A stretch of 64,000 nucleotides of DNA, taken from positions 16,070,762-16,134,761 of the forward strand of contig CM076651.1 of assembly GCA_038496675.1 (NCBI GenBank), read 5' to 3'. A model generated the notes under the pieces. It saw only the letters and a list, made by a program, of their open reading frames with translations, did no database searches and was not told the DNA's origin. Both the position numbers and the translations under genes were made by a program. This DNA is from Rachycentron canadum. Its lineage: Eukaryota > Chordata > Actinopteri > Carangiformes > Rachycentridae. Below are positions 29,001 to 37,635 of this stretch, in pieces (the first letter of the stretch is position 1; the number at the start of each line of letters is the position of its first letter).

Positions 29001-32000
29001 AATGACTACGCTGTAATTAAACTAGTGTCGTATTTCTATCATTTCTTAAGTAAACACATTATGACAGTTCACTAAATTGTGGGAGAATAGGAAATTACAG
29101 CTCTGTTACCATGCTGTTTACATTAATATACTTGCTGACGAAAACCCTACAAATAAAACCCTAAGTATTCATTAAAGTTTATTGAATTCAGCTTAATCAC
29201 AGACTTTACATATGTCTCCAAAATGAACTTTGTGTAAAACTAGCTTCAGCATTCCTCTGAGCATTGGAAAACTATCCAAACCAAATTCCCAGGCTGCATC
29301 TGTCACTAGTCACACAGCAGCTCATGCAGGAAGGTCAGACCGAGGTCAAAATAATGCAACCAATCAAGAGCCACGGGTCACGACACGAAACTCTATCTAC
29401 ATAAAATATGTGTATTATTGACATACAGTGACAACAGCTTCTTCTTCATTTACAATGAACTTTACAGCAAAAGGATTTTTCAATGCCTTCATCAAAAACC
29501 TAGATAGAAATGCTATTGTCTGGGTTGGCAACACAGCTCTGGTCCAGCTCAGCACATGAGGCAGAAACCACAAAATAAATAAAATTTATAAAATGGCTTG
29601 GGCTCATCTGTGCTCATCATTTTCAAAGAGGTGGGTGGAACCATCAGAAAAAAAAGTCAGCAACATCAAAAAGAAGTCAACTGATAATTCTGGCAAACTA
29701 TGAGGGGAATAAGCACAACGATTTCATCTGTGAACAGAAACAAAGATGAGAGATTTATGGCTCATAAAAAGTTCAAAAGACAGAAAAACCAAAAATCCTT
29801 GTCTGTGTCATTCCTCACTCATGACCTCCAAACTTTAGCACATGTTGAAGACAAAGTAAAGAAATGTTCTTTTGTGGCCAAATGTGAGAAAAACAAGTAC
29901 AGTAAATGACATAGAAAACAGAAGCTTTTACAGGAAAAGCCTGTGTGATTCACCCCAAGCATTCAACTCTAATGAGTCAAAAAGTGTGACCTGCACTTAA
30001 ACAAGAAGTCACAGCCAGAAGCTGTAAACTCATTTTCCCCATCCAAGCCAGCAACGTCTGCAGGACCTGGAAGATGTGCTCCGAGCATGCACAATAAATC
30101 TGACGTGAAATCATAATCATAAAAGCAATTAGCTGACCCTGCGCCACTCGTCCTTGGACATGACAGTGAGAATTCATACAGAGTCCTCTAAGGAGGCTGG
30201 CTGCCGGGTTGGGCGAGGAGGGGAAAAAGTGCAACACAGCAACAATAAAATGGAGGGCTCTTCCTGTATCATTAACCACGGAAACAAACAGCGCATGATA
30301 CACAATGAATGTCGTGCTGAGAAACAGAATTGAGCTTTTGTGCTTTTCAAAGAGAAAACTTCCACCGCGACCACCGAAAAAACTGTGGTGTGAAAATGTT
30401 TCACATGTAAATCGGTGGGCACAGCACAGGTGATGCCATGTCATCTCTATTTTTTTACTGCACTCTGCATTAGTCCCCACTCCGAGAAATAGTTTTCAGA
30501 TAAAATCAAAATGTAGTTATTTGAAATTAACCACATCAGTATGAAGACAGATCATGTCCACACGCCTTTGTTCTGTGCTTCTGCAGAGCATGTAACATGT
30601 TTACAGTCAACATGGACAGGATGCAGGATCTATCGACTGAGATGGCACGTGAACAGATTTATTGGACTTTTCTCTTTCAAGGAGTGTGATAGAGTCTAAG
30701 AAATCTCTCCTTACGCACCCTTGCATGCATGCACAGACACACACAGTTACTCACCATCACTTCCCACCCAGTAATTACAGCGAGGCCGAACTAGTGGCTG
30801 CCACCTAGTGACCGTCTTCTCCAATAATCATGAAATATCTCTATGGCTCGCGCCCCCACTTGTACCATAACTCTCCTTTACTGCAGACAGCTCCAATAAA
30901 GGATTACAATTACAATTAAAGTAATGAGCAAAGAGGAAAAAAGGAAAATCTCAGAGAAGGTTCCCTTGACTAACTAAATGGTAGCCTAGTTTCTTGACAG
31001 AATGGAGTTACCATAGCAGACTCATTACTGGCTCCCATTTCTTATTCTGCCCCAATAATTAATTTGGAGCGTGTTGAAACCATGGAGTCCTCAAAAATTA
31101 AAGTAATGGTTTTAAAAGTGTTGAATGTGAAATGAATTGAAATATGAATTATCAAATATGAGATTAACTTCTTGTTATTTTTGCTTTATGGTGGTGTAAA
31201 CCTAAAAAGATTTAAATCACTTAAAATGTATTGTACTTCAGTTTTTTTCGGGAAATTGTTTTTGTTTTGTAATCCAAGAGGTGTGTGCGCACGCACACAT
31301 ACACACGTACACACACAGGGTTTTGAAAGACATATCTTTCCACAAACACATGGGGAAAGTCATTAAGGACAAAAAATAACTGAGTCAAGACCCGAGAGTA
31401 ACCTCTGACTTCCTGCTATCACCGCTGTGTTACATTTGTGATACACCCACTTAAGTGAAAAAAAAAAAAAAAAATCTCTTTTCAGAGCTAACATATGAAC
31501 AACATCTGTCTGCCTGACTGACTCAAAGGCCTCAGCAGAAAAGTCGCCAGGGAGGGAGAGGTGAAATGAGGAGAAAAAGAGGCAGAGATAGACAAAAGGG
31601 GACAGTAGCAGCAGTAGTGCCTTCATGTCACCAGCTGGACCAATTACTGCTGGCACGTCCTCTGCCAACCAGCCAGGTCCCCCACAACTCCTGCACTTAA
31701 CATACTGTTCCCCCCCTCCCCTGATGTATGATGGCTATTGCAGAGGGGCTACGGAAATTCGGAGACTGCAGAGCCAAAACAGATCACTTCAAAGCGGCTT
31801 ATTTAACGCTTGCTAAATTTTTCATCACAGTCGCTTAATATCCTGGGGAAGGGGAGCTTTTGAAGTTGCTGTGAGACCGGGGATGTTCTTCTTACAATTC
31901 TTTTCCCCCTCCCATTACCACCCTCCCTCTGCTGTATTAAAACCCCCAAACCTAAACACGTACACATACTACATTTACTCTACGTATATTCCCATATGTG

Positions 32001-35000
32001 CAAACAGAGGTGTGAAAATGGTAGCTGAACCGCCTGCACACACTTGCGTTCACACACAAAAACAACCGTTTTTCAGGCAGGCCTGTGATTTTTCAATAAA
32101 CGAAGACTTAAGGACAGGCTTGACATTACCAGTAAAACCCAAAAGACTAAAAATCCTATTTGGCGAGGGGACAATACTTAAATGTAAATCAGTTGCACAC
32201 CCACATGAGCCTTCGTCCGCACACATCACAACTAAAAGTTTCTCACTGAGTGGCAGCGTTTCGCCTTCTTTATGTCCTCGACCTTCACAAATAAAATCAG
32301 GGACAAACTGGACACACAGCGATAAGTTAGTCGGATTCTTGTGTAGCTCATTGAGCACAAGACAAAAATCTAAATCAGATACAGTTTGACTTGGTAAATT
32401 ACGAAGGCCATATTTCATTACTATTTGACATTTTATAGACAAAATAATTAATTGATTAATAAAGGAAATATCCGGCAGATTAACTGATAATGAAAATAAC
32501 TGTTAGTTGCTGCATTAATCTCCATATCGGCAATGACAAGATAACTTGGTTGTGACTATTGTTTCACGTCATTTTATTTTGCTTTTTAACTATGGTTTCT
32601 GAAAAATATGATAAAGTGAATATTATGGCCAAACAGGTATTAATTTTTCATTTTCACATTCACAGTCAAATAAGTTCAGAAATTAAGTTACTTTGAAACT
32701 ATAATTCAGATGCAGTTTTCTTATGTAATGAAAGGAACATTGTCATACGTATTATTATTGTTGTAATGTGTTATTATTGTTATTTAAAAGCTATGTGGAC
32801 AGAGTGAATGGGGGAGAGGTAACACTCCAGGGAGACAGCACAAAGACTTGAGAGACACCAGCAAGAGATTGGCAGGGGTAATGGCCATGGCAGTGATCAG
32901 TGGAGGGGGGAGGGGGTTATAGACGGAGAAGAAGCAAGCCGGGGTGACGGCGAGCAAAGAGCAGCGCCAGAGGCAACAGCAGCGGCTGGCAGTGACTGGT
33001 ATACCAGTCAGCCACACACACACTCACAGTCTCTCCCATACATTTTTTCTCACTACAGTCACTGCAGGTCCAGACCTGGACATCTGGCCTGGTCAGCGGC
33101 AGAGGCTGTGGCACTGGCCCCTGAGCTGGGCCCTCTTGCCACAAAGGAGAGCCCACGCCATGCAGTGTGCCAGGGCTTGCTGATCTGGGCGAGGTGAGTC
33201 AGAACCTGTTAACATGACTGGTGTCCCCAGCCTGATACGCACATGTGCACATAAATGTTATACAAACGTGCGTCTCTCTCTCTCTCTCGCTGCCCTCACA
33301 ACCCTGCCAGCACTCCCTTTCCTCTCATCCAGATAAAATCCTTTCAGACACAAATTTCAATTATTCACCTCATCCAAATAATGCCATGTGACAAGAATTA
33401 TCCCTACTGTAATAATCCACTTAACTGGGAAAGAGCAGCTCATCAAAAAGAGAAAGGAGAAAAGGGGTTGGAAGTGAGGGTGCTGGTGGGAGGGGGGGAC
33501 TTGTCAACCAGTCTTGAATCAGGACCCTCATAACAAGAATTTCTTCCCTTTTTGAGGAGGCAGTCTTGAAGCGCACTGGGATGATGAAATTGAAGTAAAT
33601 TGAAAGAAAGCCTGGGAGAATGCTCCCACAATCAATAACCCCAGGATTAAATTAGCCTTGGCATGAAGGGATGATGGGGGGAGGATGAAGAGTGAATGGT
33701 GGTGAATGACATTGAGACATGTAGACTGAACAACACAGCACTCCTCTAACCTGGATATTGTGTCCATACAAGGACAGCGAATGTACCTGTGATGTATTCC
33801 ATCCCACTTAGCAATGAGAAACTCCTGGTTATGATCGTTGTCATCTCTTGGGCCAAGCATATCTTATAAACACCTTCCTTTATATTAGTGGAAATGATCT
33901 TATCTCTCTTTATTCTTATTAAATGTACCATCTTTGCTAGTATAAACAACAAGTATTTTTCAAGTCCATTTTCCTCAATATTCTTCCTCTGGGGACAATA
34001 AATAAAAAATTATTAGGAACCCAAATCAAAAACTGTCTTTAACTGTATTGTGGATGAACATGAACAATGGACTGAGGACAACAAAGGTACATGGGGAAGG
34101 TTTTATACTAAACATGATTAAAGCAACTGTGGAACTATTGTCACTGCTAAAACAGAACTTTCTACATGCTTTTTACTCTCCAAAGACAAGGAACATGAAA
34201 TACACTCTCATTATGGGCTTCGGGACATCAGTGTGGTGCTATAAATGACTGGCTGCTAATTGGAAGCCTTTAACACTTGATCTCACTGGGGAATGTGCAA
34301 TATCATTTGATTAACCAAGGAAAAGTGGTTTGTTGATGAAAAGATGAAAACAAATGTCTTTAAGTCACAACATCATAAAAAACAAGCACAATAGTCCTTA
34401 ACTATGTGTTATCAATTTCCAAAATTGTGTAGGCGAAAAAGAGAAAGAGACGGTCGGTGATTTTACTGGTTAGCACACAATCCAAGAAGAGGCACTGATC
34501 GGTAAAATAAATAAGTAATAATAAATGTTTTCTATACACTTTAGGAACTTTTAGAACTGTAGAAGCCTCTTGGATGAGAGGTGAAACATCTTCAACAATA
34601 TACAACCAAGTCCAGTTCCCCTAGATTTCTCAGAGAACTGTGACCTGGATGACTGGGAGCCTTTACAGACTATACACTTTGGAGTTAAATTAAAATTGGC
34701 TCATTTGATCTAGATGACCATCTTTACCTGCTACGTATTTACATCAAATTGTAAACTTAAATTGTTTTGTGACTTTAATCCACCTAACCTTCAGTCAAGT
34801 AATTTGTATTAAATATTGAATCCTTACCAGTGTTTCTCTAGGGGGAGCATTCACATTATCTCCAGGTGGAAGGCCAGGCTGTCAAAATAAACAAACACTT
34901 GTGTTAGGGTGCCATCTACTGAAGGACAGATGGTATTGCTGGTGTTGAACACAGCAGTGCTAAAGATGGGAGTGACATTTACAGTGAGCATATCTGCATA

Positions 35001-35997
35001 TCTATCTATCTTTCTGCTGATGATGACATATTGCAAGATAAAGATACAAACATCTTCAACATCATACACTCGAAAGCCCCAAACACCTAACAACTAGACT
35101 AGCAGGAGCAGGAGAACACTGACCTCTGTCACTTGACCTGCAGTCAGGATTTCCTGATAATTAGCTGCATGCATTCAAAATCTAATTATGCATAGACAAG
35201 AAAAGAGTAAAAAGCTAATTGCTCTACATTTGTCTAACTTCTTCTTCTGTCTCATATTATGCTGAGTATTAACAGTGAGACACGAACTGGTGTGTGAGGT
35301 CTGGATATTTTTTGGGGGATAAATATCTGTTGTTCATGCAACAGCTGATGACACTTTGAATGCTTCAGTGTTGAACTTTGCCCGGCCTATAGTGCGTTTA
35401 CTCGCTGAAATGATACATTGTAAAAAATAAAAAAGAAGCAGCAAAGTGTCAAGCTGCACCTGGCGAGGCGTGTGAGTCACAACTTAGTCTAATTTTTGTT
35501 TTCTCTGACTGATCGCCGCTTGTCAGCAACGGGTGCAAACCACCAGGCTGGTCTGGCTAACTGACCCTTTCACATCATATCATTAAGCTGCACATGATGA
35601 GACAGAGACCAGGCGTCATGGTCAGGTGGAAGGACAAACACTCCGTCGGGGTAAACAGCTATCGACCAGGTGCCTAAGCCACATGGGTTTTGGCAACATA
35701 CAGCAAAGGACAAAAACGTCAGCTCGGCCCTTCGCGACCACTTGTCAACACAAACATGTCCGAGAGGCAACTTTTGAAACGCTACAGGAGCTAGCTAGCA
35801 TGCTAACTAGCAGTCATGCTAGCCCGGGCTAACTGAGTAGTTAAGAAAGTAGCAAACGGAGACAATGGCGCCCAGGGGTCACGAAATACGAGCGCAATGA
35901 GAGAGTGCAGTGTCGCATCTGGGCACCGAGAAGTAAATGTCTTAGTTGTATAAACGTAGACCTGTGTTGGTGGATCAGGTTGCTCAGTGGATGCCAT
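2248..35997 (-). CDS. pex14: Peroxisomal membrane protein PEX14, 5' part (seven coding exons; 3' end outside window)
   Basis: PEX14 is the docking subunit of the peroxisomal importer; with PEX13 it receives cargo-loaded PEX5 at the membrane. Coding exons on the minus strand are 35997-35962, 34878-34828, 17385-17301, 10969-10844, 8603-8518, 6581-6479 and 2345-2248. They total 585 nt (195 codons) and keep one frame across every junction. Residues 30-72 form the N-terminal PEX5/PEX19-binding domain, with F36 and F53 at the places of the two conserved ligand-pocket phenylalanines. A hydrophobic segment spans about 110-135 (GAFTIIMVGIAFGFHQLYK core). Residues 140-195 are a Gln/Leu-rich coiled coil containing VQELLIQQQQRIQELSQEL. 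Human PEX14 is about 377 aa, so roughly half is present; the acidic C-terminal half must lie left of base 1. The start has A at -3 and G at +4. The fifth intron uses a GC donor. Identity is near certain from several family-specific motifs. Confidence 0.96.
3857..3895. repeat. (GT)n microsatellite
   Basis: An uninterrupted GT tract of about 19 units in pex14 intron 6. Confidence 0.98.
5770..5837. repeat. (CA)n microsatellite abutting an assembly gap
   Basis: About 34 CA units running straight into N. Any open frame of alternating His/Thr or Cys/Val here is a repeat artefact. Confidence 0.98.
5838..6217. other. Assembly gap (380 N)
   Basis: An N run inside pex14 intron 6, between the CA microsatellite and a poly-G tract. 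Neighbouring exons are intact. Confidence 0.99.
6231..6248. repeat. Poly-G tract
   Basis: 18 consecutive G immediately after the gap. Confidence 0.97.
6258..6430. other. Candidate conserved non-coding element in pex14 intron 6
   Basis: A non-repetitive, compositionally balanced block just past exon 6. It has homeodomain-type cores (CATTAATATT, GTAATTAATTGAG), an AGCGAAATGACAGC stretch and a G/C-rich patch (GGGGCCCCCC). It looks like a deeply conserved element, but conservation was not tested. Confidence 0.35.
6479..6581 (-). CDS. pex14: pex14 coding exon 6
   Basis: 103 nt encoding KYILPLIMGSREDKKHLQRM followed by ESNIAAMSGTLTQT (residues 129-162) plus one base. It matches the conserved KYxLPLI-G-REDxKxLxRM block after the membrane segment and starts the coiled coil. 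Acceptor TAATTGCAG|, donor ACAG|GTGAAG. Confidence 0.95.
6582..8517 (-). other. pex14: pex14 intron 5 (GC-AG intron)
   Basis: A 1.9-kb intron with donor GCAAGT at 8517-8512 and acceptor TTGCAG ending at 6582. It contains a fragment of a teleost interspersed repeat (6790-6930). The rest shows no recognisable feature. Confidence 0.8.
6790..6930 (+). repeat. Teleost interspersed repeat fragment (same family as 32355-32520)
   Basis: The sequence GAAAATTAATCAAATAAG, then ATTAGTCATTTAAGT and TTATCAAGCAAAAATGTCAA, resembles a high-copy fish repeat rich in ATTAATC and AATCGAT motifs. The assignment is by memory of the family, not by search. Confidence 0.55.
8518..8603 (-). CDS. pex14: pex14 coding exon 5 (membrane segment)
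   Basis: 86 nt encoding TPPGYRWRDYGAFTIIMVGI followed by AFGFHQLYK (residues 100-128). It contains the conserved RWRDYGA lead-in and the hydrophobic membrane segment. Acceptor is TTCTTCAG|. The exon ends AAG|GCAAGT, a GC rather than GT donor. The frame resumes exactly with KYILPL in the next exon, which supports the GC-AG reading. Confidence 0.95.
8604..10843 (-). other. pex14: pex14 intron 4
   Basis: A 2.2-kb intron with donor GTAAGT at 10843 and acceptor TTCTTCAG at 8604. No gene, repeat array or RNA is recognisable. A more GC-rich stretch at about 10060-10290 is non-repetitive. Confidence 0.75.
10844..10969 (-). CDS. pex14: pex14 coding exon 4 (end of N-terminal domain and linker)
   Basis: 126 nt beginning with the conserved GLTDEEVELAIQRSG helix that completes the three-helix N-terminal domain. 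A variable Pro-rich linker (about residues 73-99) follows. Acceptor TTGATTCCAG|, donor CAAA|GTAAGT. Confidence 0.95.
11915..11932. repeat. Poly-C tract
   Basis: 18 consecutive C in pex14 intron 3. Confidence 0.97.
12738..12755. repeat. Poly-T tract
   Basis: 18 consecutive T in pex14 intron 3. Confidence 0.97.
17301..17385 (-). CDS. pex14: pex14 coding exon 3 (PEX5/PEX19-binding domain, first part)
   Basis: 85 nt encoding ITTAVKFLQNPKVRQSPLAT followed by RKAFLKKK and the first base of Gly58. This is the most conserved stretch of the PEX14 family. It carries the two pocket phenylalanines F36 and F53 that receive the WxxxF/Y helices of PEX5. Acceptor TCTTCCCAG|, donor AAG|GTAAGC. Confidence 0.97.
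22973..22997. repeat. Poly-T tract
   Basis: 25 consecutive T in pex14 intron 2, preceded by a T/C-rich stretch. Confidence 0.97.
24427..24442 (-). promoter_or_regulatory. CTCF-like motif
   Basis: The reverse strand reads TGACCAGTAGATGGCG, which matches the vertebrate CTCF core CCASYAGRKGGCR at every core position. It lies in pex14 intron 2, in non-repetitive sequence. Binding is inferred from the motif alone. Confidence 0.5.
30797..30811 (-). promoter_or_regulatory. CTCF-like motif
   Basis: The reverse strand reads TCACTAGGTGGCAGC, differing from the CTCF core only at the first C. It lies in pex14 intron 2 and has the same orientation as the site at 24427. Confidence 0.45.
32355..32520 (+). 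repeat. Teleost interspersed repeat (possibly MITE-like)
   Basis: Contains ACATTTTATAGACAAAATAA, ATTGATTAATAAAGGAAATA, CGGCAGATTAACTGATAATG and AAAATAACTGTTAGTTGC in order. This is the hallmark 3' half of a very common fish repeat; a second fragment lies at 6790. The class is uncertain. Confidence 0.7.
34555..34672 (+). repeat. Teleost interspersed repeat remnant
   Basis: Carries AGAAGCCTCTTGGATGAGAG, GTGAAACATCTTCAACAA, AAGTCCAGTTCCCC and CTGGATGACTGGGAGCCTTT in order, as in a widespread fish retroelement-derived repeat. It sits about 150 nt downstream of pex14 exon 2 in the direction of transcription. Confidence 0.6.
34828..34878 (-). CDS. pex14: pex14 coding exon 2
   Basis: A 51-nt exon, phase 0 at both ends, encoding PGLPPGDNVNAPPRETL. 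This corresponds to the proline-rich linker with the conserved PRE-L motif just before the N-terminal domain. Acceptor is TTTTGACAG| and donor CTG|GTAAGG. Confidence 0.9.
34879..35961 (-). other. pex14: pex14 intron 1
   Basis: A 1.1-kb intron with donor GTCTAC and acceptor TTTTGACAG. A CTCF-like motif sits near its 3' end (34909-34922). The 5' half (about 35450-35950) is richer in GC and CpG than the rest of the gene, consistent with promoter-proximal DNA. Confidence 0.75.
34909..34922 (-). promoter_or_regulatory. CTCF-like motif
   Basis: The reverse strand reads TCAGTAGATGGCAC, one mismatch from the CTCF core. It is only about 30 nt upstream of pex14 exon 2. Confidence 0.4.
35962..35997 (-). 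CDS. pex14: pex14 coding exon 1
   Basis: Encodes MASTEQPDPPTQ, matching the short, weakly conserved PEX14 N-terminus. The donor is CAG|GTCTAC and the exon ends in phase 0. The reading frame stays open upstream to about 36084 but has no ATG there, so the ATG at 35997 in a strong Kozak context is the likely start. Confidence 0.9.
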
Positions 35998-36266
35998 CTT
36001 CCTAGTCCCCGTTTGTTTGAGAGGCTGCTCGAGTGAACCGCGCTCGATTGATTCTCCTGAAGGGTGAAATTCACAAAATGTCACTATTTATTAACCAGAC
36101 TGAGCAACAACACAGTTCACAGGACAGCTGAGTCAGATTTCACCTGCAGCCCCAGTGCTGACAAATAACATGCAAGTCAACTGAACTGTAAAACTGTAAT
36201 AAACTGTAATAATAATAAAAACAGATCAATCTGTCTGGATAGTTCACTGTAAATGCCATTAACTAT

Positions 36267-36284
36267 TATATATATATATATATA
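36267..36284. repeat. (TA)n microsatellite
   Basis: Nine TA units in the pex14-dffa intergenic region. Confidence 0.95.
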
Positions 36285-36689
36285 GTCCATTATTGACAGA
36301 GTATTGTTTTATATTTTGAAGGGGGGGTTGTATTATTATTTTTATACTGTAATATAATCATTTAGTTTCTGATTCTGAAGCACAAACAAGGTGTTTCTTG
36401 TTTCAGATAATATTGTGCTCCAGGGTTACATTTTCCATACCCAAAGTAATTAATCAAAACAAGAGAAAATACCCTTTTTTTTCTAATTCTACTTATGAGT
36501 TATGAGTTAAAACTGGTTATACCTTTATATGGAGGTGTGAAAAAATTAATACTAATATTAATATGGTTTTCTCAGTTTTTTCTCTCCCATTAACCATCTC
36601 CCAACTCATCTATAGTGACCCTTTGGATGGGCCTGAACCATTAGACTAATCGGTATGAAAAACCTTGGCCAAAACAGTAAAACTCACTT

Positions 36690-36960
36690 AGTATGTGTGT
36701 ATCACTCAGCTTATGATACATTGTTAACAATTTATGCATATAATGTTGATTACTATTATGCAGTATTTAGTTATAACATGTCAACCACAGGGGCCACTCT
36801 GCGGAAGCACACTTAGTTTGGACATTTTAAGTATGTTTAGCTGAGAATACTTCTGCACAACAGAAGTGAAATGCAGGACTTTTATTGTAAGAAGTGTTTT
36901 ATATTGTCATATTGGTACATTTAATGAAAGGACCTGAGTGCTTATTTAACCTCTGAGAAG
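36690..36960. repeat. Degenerate teleost interspersed repeat
   Basis: Shows TTTAAGTATGTTTAGCTGAG, AATACTTCTGCAC, AATGCAGGACTTTTATTGTA, ATTGGTACATTTAATGAAAG and GGACCTGAGTGCTTATT in order. This matches the layout of a very common fish repeat (GCAGGACTTTTACTTGTA and AAGGATCTGAGTACTTC in better copies). The left edge is approximate. Confidence 0.6.
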
Positions 36961-37391
36961 AACTGGGGAAATTGAGCCGTTTAATGTTCAGGGGGCCTTG
37001 AGAGCCTCGGGCCCTCGAGCACTTTGTTCACTTTGTCCCTTTCACAGCCTTTCCTGGCAGTCTGAGATATCCCTATAAGACATAATAAGTTATTTATGCA
37101 ATGTTCATTTTCATGGTCGCCACCAATGGCACATTAAAAGTAGTAAAATGAGCTATTAGAGATCATAATAGCTTGAGAGAAAATGATGTCTGCAGGTTGG
37201 CAGACACTTTGGAGCCACAAAAGTGTTATAGCATCTTAAAATTATTCCACACGAGCTTTAGATGGATGTACTGGCCGGTCAGTGCTGACTATCCAGCTGT
37301 TGGGTGACATGGGAACACAAACTGTAAGCTATTGCTGCAAGTGGTGTCACTTTGTTTCCTAGTGTTCTCAGCTTTCGCTTCCATCATCTAA

Positions 37392-37411
37392 AACTACATA
37401 TCCCAGAGTCC
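37392..37411 (+). promoter_or_regulatory. dffa: ZNF143 (Staf)-like promoter motif
   Basis: AACTACATATCCCAGAGTCC closely resembles the vertebrate promoter element ACTACAATTCCCAGAATGC bound by ZNF143. It sits about 130-150 nt upstream of the dffa ATG, at the edge of CpG-rich DNA, which is the usual place for this element in housekeeping and bidirectional promoters. Confidence 0.55.
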
Positions 37412-37541
37412 ATAGCGCCAAAGCGGCGGTTCCGCGTTCGAATCCGTTCGAGCCGAAATAGTGGTCGGGAACTGCTGTCGGTGTTTGTCAGGGTCAAGAT
37501 AAAAGAGGGAAGAGAAATAAGTTTCTAAGGTTAAGCCTATA

Positions 37542-37635
37542 ATGGCGGACAGGAAGCCGTGTAAAGTTTGTAATTTCACACGGCAGAAATCTTACGGGCT
37601 GGTTGTTCCCAGCCTCGACGAGCTGAAGACAAAAG
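37542..37635 (+). CDS. dffa: dffa coding exon 1 (start of CIDE-N)
   Basis: Encodes MADRKPCKVCNFTRQKSYGL, then VVPSLDELKTK and one base of Gly32. This matches the LKPCLLRRNYSREQHGV...LEDLRSK layout of vertebrate DFFA. Donor AAAAG|GTCAGT. Confidence 0.94.

Larger units (their letters stand above)
17386..34827 (-). other. pex14: pex14 intron 2 (17.4 kb)
   Basis: The largest intron of the window, between the linker exon and the PEX5-binding exon. It contains several non-repetitive CNE-like blocks (18180-18400, 20820-21080, 28610-28870, 33300-33480), two CTCF-like motifs and two teleost interspersed repeats (32355-32520 and 34555-34672). No additional coding exon is recognised. Confidence 0.75.
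35998..37541. promoter_or_regulatory. Divergent promoter region between pex14 and dffa
   Basis: 1.54 kb between the two start codons, which point away from each other. CpG-containing DNA flanks both starts (about 36005-36055 and 37415-37490). A degenerate teleost repeat occupies about 36690-36960, and an AT microsatellite lies at 36267-36284. PEX14 and DFFA are also head-to-head in human, so a shared or adjacent promoter is likely. Transcription start sites cannot be fixed from sequence. Confidence 0.7.

Noticed and set aside
29977..30480. 167-codon open frame on the minus strand in pex14 intron 2
   Set aside because: No family resemblance and no splice context. Its length alone is not convincing in an intron of 17 kb.
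31280..31318. CA/TG-rich alternating tract considered as a regulatory Z-DNA element
   Set aside because: It is an ordinary degenerate CA microsatellite of a kind frequent across the window.
31871..32389. 172-codon open frame on the plus strand in pex14 intron 2
   Set aside because: Low-complexity Pro/Ser/Thr composition with no motif. Its 3' end runs into an interspersed repeat.
37428..37450. tRNA B-box-like sequence GCGTTCGAATCCG near the dffa promoter
   Set aside because: No matching A box, acceptor stem or cloverleaf could be drawn around it.
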